Positions 1 to 6,200 of a stretch of 7,185 bases of DNA are shown here, piece after piece. Source of the DNA: an uncultured Candidatus Udaeobacter sp. GTDB taxonomy: Bacteria; Verrucomicrobiota; Verrucomicrobiia; Chthoniobacterales; UBA10450. A model generated the notes under the pieces. That model saw only the letters and a list, made by a program, of their open reading frames with translations. It did no database searches and was not told the origin of the DNA. The stretch spans positions 1 through 7,185 of the forward strand of contig CATPAV010000092.1 of assembly GCA_955652245.1 (NCBI GenBank). The letters run 5' to 3'. The translations under genes and the position numbers were made by a program. The stretch's first letter is position 1. Every line of letters begins with the position of its first letter.

Positions 1-132
1 GATGTTGCGTTTGATGAAGTGGGAAAAAAAGCGAGCGCAATCACACCGGTGCCCGGTGGCGTCGGTCCGATGACGATCGCAATGTTGATGTCGAACACCG
101 TGAAGGCGTGTCGCGCGATCAATTCGATCTGA
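1..132 (+). CDS. folD: FolD, C-terminal end (partial): methylenetetrahydrofolate dehydrogenase/cyclohydrolase
   Basis: Reading from base 1 gives 43 codons ending in TGA at 130-132. The peptide contains ITPVPGGVGPMTIAMLMSNT, the highly conserved C-terminal signature of FolD, preceded by DVAFDEVGKKASA, which fits the stretch just before it in the family. FolD is a cytosolic bifunctional enzyme that oxidises 5,10-methylene-THF with NADP and hydrolyses 5,10-methenyl-THF to 10-formyl-THF, feeding purine and formyl-methionine synthesis. Only the end of the NADP-binding domain is visible; roughly 240 residues lie upstream of the window. The fragment is too short to have been called as an ORF on its own, but the signature is unambiguous. 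Its last 14 bp overlap the end of the minus-strand oxidoreductase gene. No terminator hairpin is apparent after the stop. Confidence 0.93.
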   Translation, partial: DVAFDEVGKKASAITPVPGGVGPMTIAMLMSNTVKACRAINSI

Positions 133-1207
133 CGATTTTCGCAGTCAACAAACGCAAGATTGACGGCTGAACTCGCGCGAGATGCACAAAGAAGGACGCG
201 AATCGCGGCGCCAGGACGGCTGCGCGCGACAGCTGATTTACCCACAGTCGTCCGCGATACATGGCCGCGTGCGCTTCCGCGTACTCAGTCACTGGATCGA
301 CATCGCACTTTCCACTCATGATCTTTACGATTGCCTGCGCCGCCAATTCACCTGATCGAAGCGCGTAATAAATTCCTTCACCGGTAAACGGTTCAACTAC
401 GCGGGCCGCGTCGCCGACCAGAAACAATTTTTCGCGTGCAGGCGCCAAGGCGGCGCGAGTGAGCGGTGTGATGGTCCGCCACTGATGATTCTGCTGAAGA
501 GAAAACTGTTTCTCGGCCCAACGGCGGAGCGCAGGCATATTGAAAGGATTGCTCACGAGGCAGAGGTTCAATTCCTCGCGATTTACCGGCGCCTGACCGG
601 AATACCCTTCTGGCAGAAATTGCAGGACAACGCGATTACCAAAATCCGCCGGCAGCGGGATGTGTGCCTGCAGCGCGACCCGTTCGCGCGAAGGCCGCGG
701 AAGCAAATTGCAAAGACGCGCTACCGTTGAGTTACGGCCATCCGCACCGACCAGCGTTTTCGCTGCAAAAATTCTTCCGCCCGATGTTTCGATTCTCCAC
801 CCATCGTTGTTCGCGCGCTTCGACAGTGCGCTAACCGTCGTTTCCTCGCAAATATGCGCGCCGAGTTCGCTCGCGCGCCTTAGCAAAAGAGCGTCGAAAA
901 GACTCCGTTTGACCGCGATCTCGCTCGCTTCGCCTGATGGAAGATCGACAACAATTTTTCGTCCCCTGATTGCAATAAATTCCACCGAATAAAGAATCCC
1001 GTGGGGCAATTGGCGGACACGCTCCGCCATTCCAAGTCGTCGCAACACCGGCCAGCACGCTGGATTCAAACAATCGCCGCAAACCTTTTCACGAGGAAAT
1101 TTTTCGCGCTCAAGAACGATCGTTCGGAGCCCGGCGGCGGCGCAAAACGCCCCGCAGCTCGATCCGGCCGGCCCACCGCCGACGATGGCCACGTCGAATG
1201 TTTCCAT
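119..1207 (-). CDS. FAD-dependent oxidoreductase, geranylgeranyl-reductase family
   Basis: The 362-residue protein opens with a Rossmann dinucleotide fold: VAIVGGGPAGSS at residues 6-17 is the GxGxxG FAD site, followed by the acidic strand end VLERE (31-35). KVCGDCLNP (41-49) matches the K-x-C-G-x motif of geranylgeranyl-reductase-like flavoproteins. LVGADGRNSTVARL (152-165) is the second FAD motif (GADG-xxS), and LFLVGDAARVVEPFTGEGI (261-279) is the GD motif closing the flavin pocket. Length is normal for the family. Members reduce isoprenoid double bonds or oxidise/hydroxylate lipid-like and polyketide substrates; the substrate cannot be told from sequence. No membrane segment is evident. 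The ATG at 1207 lies just before the FAD motif, so the start is well placed, although the upstream Shine-Dalgarno is poor. The gene is divergent from the membrane protease and convergent with folD. A FixC-like or aromatic-hydroxylase role is an alternative. Confidence 0.88.
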   Translation of the reverse strand: METFDVAIVGGGPAGSSCGAFCAAAGLRTIVLEREKFPREKVCGDCLNPACWPVLRRLGMAERVRQLPHGILYSVEFIAIRGRKIVVDLPSGEASEIAVKRSLFDALLLRRASELGAHICEETTVSALSKRANNDGWRIETSGGRIFAAKTLVGADGRNSTVARLCNLLPRPSRERVALQAHIPLPADFGNRVVLQFLPEGYSGQAPVNREELNLCLVSNPFNMPALRRWAEKQFSLQQNHQWRTITPLTRAALAPAREKLFLVGDAARVVEPFTGEGIYYALRSGELAAQAIVKIMSGKCDVDPVTEYAEAHAAMYRGRLWVNQLSRAAVLAPRFASFFVHLARVQPSILRLLTAKIVRSN

Positions 1208-1335
1208 TTCGTTCAGTCTTCAAGAAATCGAACCCGCATAAAGTCATTTCCGCGCTCGCGAATCGTGTCTATCTTGAGGGATAACGCAGCTCGGCAGATA
1301 GCAGCCGATTCAGGAATAAGCGTGGATACAAACTA
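1208..1335. promoter_or_regulatory. Divergent intergenic region, presumed two promoters
   Basis: These 128 bp separate two genes transcribed away from each other, so promoters for both should lie here. On the plus strand a weak sigma-70-like pair is possible: TTGAGG at 1274-1279 and GATAGC at 1297-1302, 17 bp apart. A small 5-bp inverted repeat (TCGGC 1291-1295, GCCGA 1304-1308) overlaps that -10 candidate. Neither gene has a strong ribosome binding site. The promoter assignment rests mainly on gene orientation; the boxes are weak. Confidence 0.35.
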
Positions 1336-2418
1336 ATGGGCTGGTCTCTTCCAATTTTTCGCATCGCCGGAATTCAATTGCGAATTCACGTCACCTTTTT
1401 GCTGCTGATCGGCTGGCTTGCTTTCGGCTATTACGAGCAGGGTGGCTCGGCGGTGGCGGCAAGCCGGGTGCTGTTCATCCTGCTGCTTTTCGCTTGTGTC
1501 GTGCTGCACGAGTTTGGGCACGCGCTTGCGGCGAAAGCTTTTGGGATCAACACCCCGGACATCACATTGCTTCCAATTGGAGGGGTCGCGCGGCTGGAGC
1601 GAATGCCGGAAAAGCCCGTGCAGGAATTAGTCATCGCTCTGGCCGGGCCGATGGTGAACGTAGTGATCGCGCTCGGTTTGTTTGTGGCGGGCGGGTCGCA
1701 GGCGTTCCTTAATCCGTCAGCAGTCGAAGGGGGCGGCCTCATCGCGCAGTTGCTAACCATCAACATCTTGCTGCTCCTCTTCAATTTGCTGCCCGCGTTT
1801 CCAATGGATGGCGGACGCGTCTTGCGCGCGCTCCTGGCAACGCGACTCAGTTACGCGCGCGCCACGCAGATCGCGGCCAGCATCGGCCAGGGATTTGCGT
1901 TCGTCTTCGGATTCATCGGGCTGATTTGGAACCCGTTCCTGATCTTTATCGCCTTATTCGTTTATATCGGCGCATCGCAAGAAGCGGCGCTCGCGCAGAT
2001 GAAAGATGTATCGCGCCGTTTTCCGGTCTCAAGCGCGATGGTGCGTGAATTTCACACTCTTCCGGAAAACGCGACGCTGCAGGAAGCGGTGGACGCTCTC
2101 CTTGCCACCTCCCAGCACGATTTTCCGGTCGTTGATGAAACAGGGAACGTCGCCGGTGTGCTCACGCGACACGATCTGATTGCGGCTCTGCGCAAAGATG
2201 ATCCGCAGCTTCGCGTGGGCGACGTGATGCGGCGCGATATTCCCACCGTTACTACCGGCACACGTTTTGAAGAAGCATTCCGGATCATGCAGGAATGCAA
2301 CTGTCCCGCGGTCCCGGTGCTCGACAGCATGAAGCGACTGGTCGGTCTGCTCACGCCGGAAAACGTGAGCGAGCTTATGATGGTGCAATCGGCGCTGCCG
2401 CGGCGTCGCGTTTCATAA
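1336..2418 (+). CDS. Site-2-type intramembrane zinc metalloprotease (M50) with two CBS domains
   Basis: This 360-residue protein is polytopic in its first ~215 residues and soluble after that. The catalytic motif HEFGH (58-62) lies in a hydrophobic helix. A second conserved motif, NLLPAFPMDGGR (150-161), supplies the third zinc ligand, Asp158. AGPMVN (103-108) is the conserved short loop motif of the family. Membrane segments are visible around 17-32, 44-62, 97-118, 137-155 and 185-212. Residues ~225-285 and ~293-350 form a CBS pair (AMVREFHTLPENATLQEAVDAL and VMRRDIPTVTTGTRFEEAF as starts), typical of S2P/M50B-CBS proteins, where CBS modules are thought to bind adenosine nucleotides and gate activity. 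Such enzymes cleave membrane-anchored regulators; no obvious substrate, such as an anti-sigma factor, is encoded nearby. The ATG at 1336 has little Shine-Dalgarno, but the N-terminus WSLPIFRIAGIQLRIH matches the family start well. Confidence 0.93.
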   Translation: MGWSLPIFRIAGIQLRIHVTFLLLIGWLAFGYYEQGGSAVAASRVLFILLLFACVVLHEFGHALAAKAFGINTPDITLLPIGGVARLERMPEKPVQELVIALAGPMVNVVIALGLFVAGGSQAFLNPSAVEGGGLIAQLLTINILLLLFNLLPAFPMDGGRVLRALLATRLSYARATQIAASIGQGFAFVFGFIGLIWNPFLIFIALFVYIGASQEAALAQMKDVSRRFPVSSAMVREFHTLPENATLQEAVDALLATSQHDFPVVDETGNVAGVLTRHDLIAALRKDDPQLRVGDVMRRDIPTVTTGTRFEEAFRIMQECNCPAVPVLDSMKRLVGLLTPENVSELMMVQSALPRRRVS

Positions 2419-2558
2419 GGTGGATCGACCGCTTCCGCGAGCGATGCTAAATTAACATCGAGCAAGCCGCCGTCGCCGCAGCTACGGCGTGCCATAGGGG
2501 ACTGCTCGCTCCACCCCGATTGTCGATCCTGCCGTGAAGGGTACATTGCCGCCCGACA
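2419..2558 (+). other. Structured GC-rich intergenic region between protease gene and uvrC
   Basis: The 140-bp gap contains nested complementary segments. GGTGGA (2419-2424) pairs with TCCACC (2510-2515), and GCGAGC (2437-2442) with GCTCGC (2504-2509). Inside these, CGCCGT (2468-2473) pairs with ACGGCG (2484-2489) around a 10-nt loop, and CGATG (2442-2446) could pair with CATCG (2456-2460), competing for base 2442. The transcript could fold into a branched structure beginning directly at the protease stop codon. No U-tract follows, so a classical intrinsic terminator is not supported. It could be a dispersed intergenic repeat or an mRNA 3'-end structure. A promoter for uvrC may also lie here, but I see no convincing boxes. 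Confidence 0.4.
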
Positions 2559-4151
2559 ATGGCATCACTGACAAAGGAGAAGCCGGATTTGCAAAAGAGG
2601 GTGCACGAAGTGCCCCACAAACCCGGTGTGTACTTGATGCGCGATCGGTTTAACCGGGTGATTTACGTCGGCAAAGCGCGCGACCTGCGCAAACGCGTCA
2701 GCTCCTACTTCCTGCCATCGAAAATGGCGCAAGCCGATTTGAAGACGCGTGCCATGCTTGATGCGGTTTGGGATTTCGAAACGCATACCGTGCGCAGTGA
2801 CGCGGAATCGCTCTTGCTGGAGGGCAAACTCATCAAGGAATATCGGCCGCGGTACAACGTTTCGTTTCGTGACGACAAGCGCTTTCTTCTCGTCAAAATC
2901 GACATGTTGGAGGAATGGCCGCGTTTCCGGCTTGCACGATTCAAAAAGGATGATGGCGTCCGCTACTTCGGTCCGTATGCGCATTCCGGTGCGCTGCGGC
3001 AAACGCTGAATTTTATCCGCAAAAAATTTGGAGTGCTCACGTTCGGCCGCGGTTCGCCGACGGAGCGCGAATTGAAATCATCAACTTATCAGGTGCCGAT
3101 GCGTTTGAGCGAGATTAACGCGGAGCAATATCGCGAGCGCGTCGCGCAGGCGTGCGAATTTCTTGAGGGACACTCGCGCGAGATGATCGCCACGCTCGAA
3201 GCAGAGATGCGCAAAGCGGCGGAGAAAATGGATTTCGAAAAGGCGGCCGAACTTCGCAACATGGTTGAAGATTTGCGTGCCACCACGAAACCGATGCGCC
3301 GCTTTACCCGTTGCAGCTTGCCCAGCGCAATCGACCCGATGGCGGACGTGCAGGCGCTGGCCGATGCGCTGCAACTTCCGCGCGCTCCACGTGTTATGGA
3401 ATGCTTCGATATCTCGAACATTTCTACGACACACGTCGTAGCGTCGATGGTCTGTTTCCGGAACGGCGTCCCGGACAAGGACAATTATCGGCGTTATCGA
3501 GTGCGCACAGTGGAAGGGCAGGATGATTTCGCGAGCATGGCCGAAGTCGTTCGCCGGCGGTATTCGCGTGTCCTGCTATCGATCGCCGAAACCGGAAACC
3601 GGAAAGCGGAAAGCGCTCCCGTGGACGCCACAGAATATTCTCAAGAAAATGCATTCGAAATTGCGGAACGCCTGACCAATCCGCAATCCGCAATTCACAG
3701 TCCGCAATCGTACGTTCGATTGCCCGACTTGATCATTGTGGATGGGGGAAAAGGCCAGCTTTCCTCGGCATGCCGCGAGCTACAACGGCTCGGGCTGCAT
3801 GATCTGCCGATTATTGGGCTCGCGAAGGAACACGAGGAGATTTATCGACCGGGCCGGGCGTTGCCGCTTCAACTGCCGATCGATTCCGGCGCTTTGCGTT
3901 TGCTCCAGCGCATTCGTGACGAAGCACATCGCTTCGCCAACGCCTATCATCAGCTGCTCATGAAAAAGCGGATCGGCGAAAGCGTTCTGGACGATTGCCC
4001 CGGTGTCAGTCAGAACCGGAAAAATCTGCTCTTGCGGCGGTTTGGTTCCGTGAATCGTCTGCGCAAAGCAACCGTGGACGAAATTGCCGCCGCGGAAGGG
4101 ATTGGCCGGAAGCTGGCTGAAGAAGTGCACCGCTTCTTGCAGCGGCATTGA
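2559..4151 (+). CDS. uvrC: UvrC, excinuclease ABC subunit C
   Basis: UvrC makes both incisions around DNA lesions after UvrA/UvrB recognition. Domain order is complete in 530 residues. The GIY-YIG nuclease (about 19-100) has PGVYLM at 22-27, IYVGKARDLRKR at 35-46 and LLLEGKLIKEYRPRYN at 85-100. FGPY follows at 137-140, then the UVR (UvrB-binding) helix pair at ~207-242 (MRKAAEKMDFEKAAELRNMV). The RNase H-like nuclease (~275-470) has CFDISN (Asp284), IIVDGGKGQ (Asp395) and RDEAHRFANAYH (His457). Tandem helix-hairpin-helix motifs fill ~477-530. Most UvrCs have about 600 residues. Two oddities: the cysteine-rich stretch expected at ~150-190 holds no cysteine, and ~40 extra residues (343-385) with short DNA repeats sit inside the RNase H-like domain. 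The ATG at 2559 is used here, but TTG at 2589 has the better ribosome binding site. Confidence 0.97.
   Translation: MASLTKEKPDLQKRVHEVPHKPGVYLMRDRFNRVIYVGKARDLRKRVSSYFLPSKMAQADLKTRAMLDAVWDFETHTVRSDAESLLLEGKLIKEYRPRYNVSFRDDKRFLLVKIDMLEEWPRFRLARFKKDDGVRYFGPYAHSGALRQTLNFIRKKFGVLTFGRGSPTERELKSSTYQVPMRLSEINAEQYRERVAQACEFLEGHSREMIATLEAEMRKAAEKMDFEKAAELRNMVEDLRATTKPMRRFTRCSLPSAIDPMADVQALADALQLPRAPRVMECFDISNISTTHVVASMVCFRNGVPDKDNYRRYRVRTVEGQDDFASMAEVVRRRYSRVLLSIAETGNRKAESAPVDATEYSQENAFEIAERLTNPQSAIHSPQSYVRLPDLIIVDGGKGQLSSACRELQRLGLHDLPIIGLAKEHEEIYRPGRALPLQLPIDSGALRLLQRIRDEAHRFANAYHQLLMKKRIGESVLDDCPGVSQNRKNLLLRRFGSVNRLRKATVDEIAAAEGIGRKLAEEVHRFLQRH
2573..2591 (+). promoter_or_regulatory. Strong internal Shine-Dalgarno before an alternative uvrC TTG start
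   Basis: AAAGGAG at 2573-2579 is the clearest ribosome binding site near the uvrC start, and it lies inside the reading frame that begins with ATG 2559. Nine bases after it is an in-frame TTG at 2589-2591 (Leu11). Starting there leaves the GIY-YIG motif about 12 residues from the N-terminus, which is compatible with the family. The ATG itself has only a weak GAAGG at 2536-2540, far upstream. The true start may therefore be TTG 2589; the product is ten residues shorter and loses no domain. Confidence 0.45.
3585..3713. repeat. 7-bp-periodic repeat insert inside uvrC
   Basis: Two short tandem arrays bracket about 65 bp of unique sequence. The left array runs CCGAAA then CCGGAAA, CCGGAAA, GCGGAAA (3586-3612). 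The right array runs AATCCGC, AATCCGC, AATTCAC, AGTCCGC, AATCG (3678-3710), again on a 7-bp step. The units of the two arrays are roughly reverse-complementary in core (GCGGA against TCCGC). The insert stays in frame and encodes AETGNRKAES and NPQSAIHSPQS. It lies between the RRRY motif (332-335) and LPDLIIVDGG, where UvrC normally has only about ten linker residues. Confidence 0.75.
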
Positions 4152-4155
4152 ATTA

Positions 4156-4236
4156 CCGCAGATTTCGCGGTTTAACGCAGATTAGTTAAGAAATGACGTT
4201 CACCCGAATCTGTGAAGATCTGCGTAATCTGCGGAT
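4156..4236. repeat. Dispersed CGCAGATT-type inverted repeat spanning the PBP2 start codon
   Basis: The left arm CCGCAGATT (4156-4164) and ACGCAGAT (4175-4182) is complementary to the right arm ATCTGCGT (4218-4225) plus AATCTGCGG (4226-4234), giving 17 base pairs with a 10-nt bulge on the left. The loop (4183-4217) contains the ATG at 4193 and its poor ribosome binding site. The units repeat at 9-10 bp steps (CGCAGATT, CGCAGATC, CACAGATT on the bottom strand). Similar 'atctgcgtaatctgcgg' sequences are, from memory, common dispersed repeats in several environmental bacterial phyla. Here one has become the beginning of a gene. Confidence 0.65.
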
Positions 4237-6118
4237 CGTAATCGTTCTCTTTATCGTTCCGTTTTCTGTTTCTGCCCAGGCGTTGCAGCCGTCGGCTGTC
4301 CCAAGCGCCAGTCCGGCCACGGAAGAAGAGACTATTATCCCGACTTTTGAGACGCAAAAGCTCGCCCGCACGTACATTCTCGATGTTCCCGCACCGCGTG
4401 GACAGATCACGGACCGCAACGGCGTGCCGCTGGCGCAAAACAGGCTGAGTTACAATCTCGCGATCAATTTTCCGACGCCGCTCGATTTTTCGGACGCGCA
4501 GGTGCTCAGCTTCGTCCGGGAAAAGATCGACAAGGCCGGCAAATTAATCGGCCGAGCGCTAAGAATCTCAGACGAAGCGATTCTGCGGCATTATCGCAAT
4601 CGTGGAATCATGCCCTTGGAGGTCTCGCAAAATCTGAGCCAATCCGAATACGAAGAGATCAAAGACAATTTGCCGACCGGAATAATCGTTCGGCCAATTT
4701 ACGTGCGCACATATCCCAGCGGAAAAGTGGCCGGACAGATTGTTGGTTACACTGGAAAAACTGGACGCAATCCCGACGGGATTATCGACAACCACGAAAC
4801 GCTCTGGCCCGAAACCGAGGGGCGCGAAGGACTCGAGCAAACATTCAATGACATGCTCACCGGCAAGCACGGCGAGTACAAACTCACCTTCGACAAAGAT
4901 GGCCGGAAAACTTCCGAGAAACTGAGCACGCCACCCGTACCCGGATACAACGTGGTCACCACGCTTGATCTTCACCTCCAGCAACTCGCGGAAAAAGCTC
5001 TCGAAGCAAAAGCTAAACGCGGCGCCATCGTCATTGTCGATCCCAATAACGGCGACATTCTTGCGCTGGCTTCGTGGCCGAGTTACGACCCGAACGTCTT
5101 CATCCCATCCATCTCGGCGGAAAAATTTAAAGCCTTGCAGGACGATCCCAATATTCCGCTGCTGCCGCGGGCATTTCGTTCGTCTTATCCGCCGGGATCG
5201 ACATTTAAAATCGCTGTAGGCATCGCAGCGCTCGAGAGCGGCGCGGTGACTTCAGACGATCGATTTGAATGCGTTCCGGCGATCCAGATTGGCAACCTCA
5301 CCTATCACAACTGGAAGAAAGGCAATCGCGGCGCGCTGAATTTTGTTCAGGCGCTCACCGAATCGTGCGACACCTGGTTCTATCAGGCCGGAATCAAGAC
5401 CGGCGCCGAACCGATCATCGATTGGGCATTAAAGCTCGGGTTTGGCGCGAAATGCGGCATCCCTCTGCGGGGCGAAGCGGAGGGCCGGGTGCCGAACGAT
5501 GAATACATGAAGGCAACGCACGGCCGCAGATTACTCAACGGTGACATCGCAAATTTATCGATCGGTCAGGGCGACATGCAAGTCACGCCGCTGCAAATGG
5601 CCCAAGCCGTAGGCATCGTGGCGAACGGCGGCACGTTTTATCAAACGCGACTCGTTCAACAGGTGCAGACATTCGATAACAAAATCGTCACCGCGTATTC
5701 CGTTCGTGCGAAAAAGGAGCTCGGTCTCTCATCCGGGACACTCGACGAATTGCATACCGGGATGATCGATGTCGTGAATGGAGCTGGCGGCACAGCGCAT
5801 CAGGCCAGTCTCGATAACGTCGAAGTCGCCGGCAAAACCGGCACCGCCCAATGGGGCCCAAAAAACAAGGAGCGCACGGCGGCATGGTTTACCGGGTATT
5901 TACCGGCCGACCAACCACGATTCGCGTTCGCTGCGCTCTACGAAGGCGACGTTGGCAGCACAGTGCACGGCGGCAGCACCGCGGCGCCGATGATCGCAGA
6001 TATTTTCAAGGAAATTTACAAGGGACAACAGACGAACGGCCACAAGAAACGTCGCGCCCGCGAAGAAACAGAAGTGCGCCGCGCCGAGCCTGTCGAGGAA
6101 GAAGACGAGTCGGATTAG
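4193..6118 (+). CDS. mrdA: Penicillin-binding protein 2 (class B PBP, peptidoglycan transpeptidase)
   Basis: The 641-residue protein cross-links peptidoglycan in the periplasm; PBP2-type enzymes work with RodA in side-wall elongation. After a hydrophobic segment (15-28) comes the PBP dimerisation/pedestal domain, opening with ILDVPAPRGQITDRNGVPLA (62-81) and including GREGLEQTFNDMLTGKHG (210-227). The transpeptidase domain carries all three active-site motifs: SxxK as STFK (Ser336, Lys339), SxD as SCD (391-393) and KTG (548-550). DWKK-like NWKKGNRGALN (373-383) and the SxD form favour PBP2 over FtsI. The tail (611-641) is charged and low-complexity. ATG 4193 is the earliest possible start because an in-frame TAA lies at 4187-4189, and it is needed to include the hydrophobic segment; the first ~15 residues come from a dispersed repeat. 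VSA-QA at 26-30 resembles a signal-peptidase site. It lies 41 bp after uvrC; no rodA or mre genes are adjacent. Confidence 0.93.
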   Translation: MTFTRICEDLRNLRIVIVLFIVPFSVSAQALQPSAVPSASPATEEETIIPTFETQKLARTYILDVPAPRGQITDRNGVPLAQNRLSYNLAINFPTPLDFSDAQVLSFVREKIDKAGKLIGRALRISDEAILRHYRNRGIMPLEVSQNLSQSEYEEIKDNLPTGIIVRPIYVRTYPSGKVAGQIVGYTGKTGRNPDGIIDNHETLWPETEGREGLEQTFNDMLTGKHGEYKLTFDKDGRKTSEKLSTPPVPGYNVVTTLDLHLQQLAEKALEAKAKRGAIVIVDPNNGDILALASWPSYDPNVFIPSISAEKFKALQDDPNIPLLPRAFRSSYPPGSTFKIAVGIAALESGAVTSDDRFECVPAIQIGNLTYHNWKKGNRGALNFVQALTESCDTWFYQAGIKTGAEPIIDWALKLGFGAKCGIPLRGEAEGRVPNDEYMKATHGRRLLNGDIANLSIGQGDMQVTPLQMAQAVGIVANGGTFYQTRLVQQVQTFDNKIVTAYSVRAKKELGLSSGTLDELHTGMIDVVNGAGGTAHQASLDNVEVAGKTGTAQWGPKNKERTAAWFTGYLPADQPRFAFAALYEGDVGSTVHGGSTAAPMIADIFKEIYKGQQTNGHKKRRAREETEVRRAEPVEEEDESD

Positions 6119-6124
6119 TCTTTT

Positions 6125-6190
6125 GTCATTCCGAGCCGAGTCGAGGAATCTCTCATTGTTAAACAGTAAGAGATCTCTCGACTGACGCTT
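6125..6190. repeat. Inverted repeat between convergent genes, possible bidirectional terminator
   Basis: AGTCGAGGAATCTCT (6139-6153) and AGAGATCTCTCGACT (6169-6183) are complementary at 13 of 15 positions, separated by a 15-nt loop that itself holds TGTTAAACA. The left flank, GTCATTCCGAG(C) followed by GTCGAGGAATCTC, is recognisable from memory as a widespread dispersed repeat of environmental bacterial genomes (bottom-strand reading gives ...FLDSARND). It fills the 82-bp gap between the PBP2 stop at 6118 and the aldo/keto reductase stop at 6201. The hairpin could end transcription from both sides, but there is no good T-tract on either side. Confidence 0.6.
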
Positions 6191-6200
6191 GACATGATAA

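Noticed and set aside
831..1082. Open frames on both strands overlapping the flavin oxidoreductase gene (for example 485-730, 660-992 and 831-1082)
   Set aside because: They are antisense or out-of-frame to a gene with clear FAD motifs, show Arg/Ser-rich compositions and no recognisable domain.
2052..2546. A 164-codon minus-strand frame over the protease 3' end and the following gap
   Set aside because: Composition is low-information and it lies antisense to the CBS domains, whose frame is clearly the coding one.
3585..3713. CRISPR-like interpretation of the short repeats in uvrC
   Set aside because: Units are only 7 bp, adjacent with no spacers, and lie within a conserved reading frame.
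6139..6183. Standard rho-independent terminator after the PBP2 gene
   Set aside because: The stem is imperfect and AT-rich in the middle with a 15-nt loop, and no run of T follows on either strand; described as a repeat with possible terminator function only.
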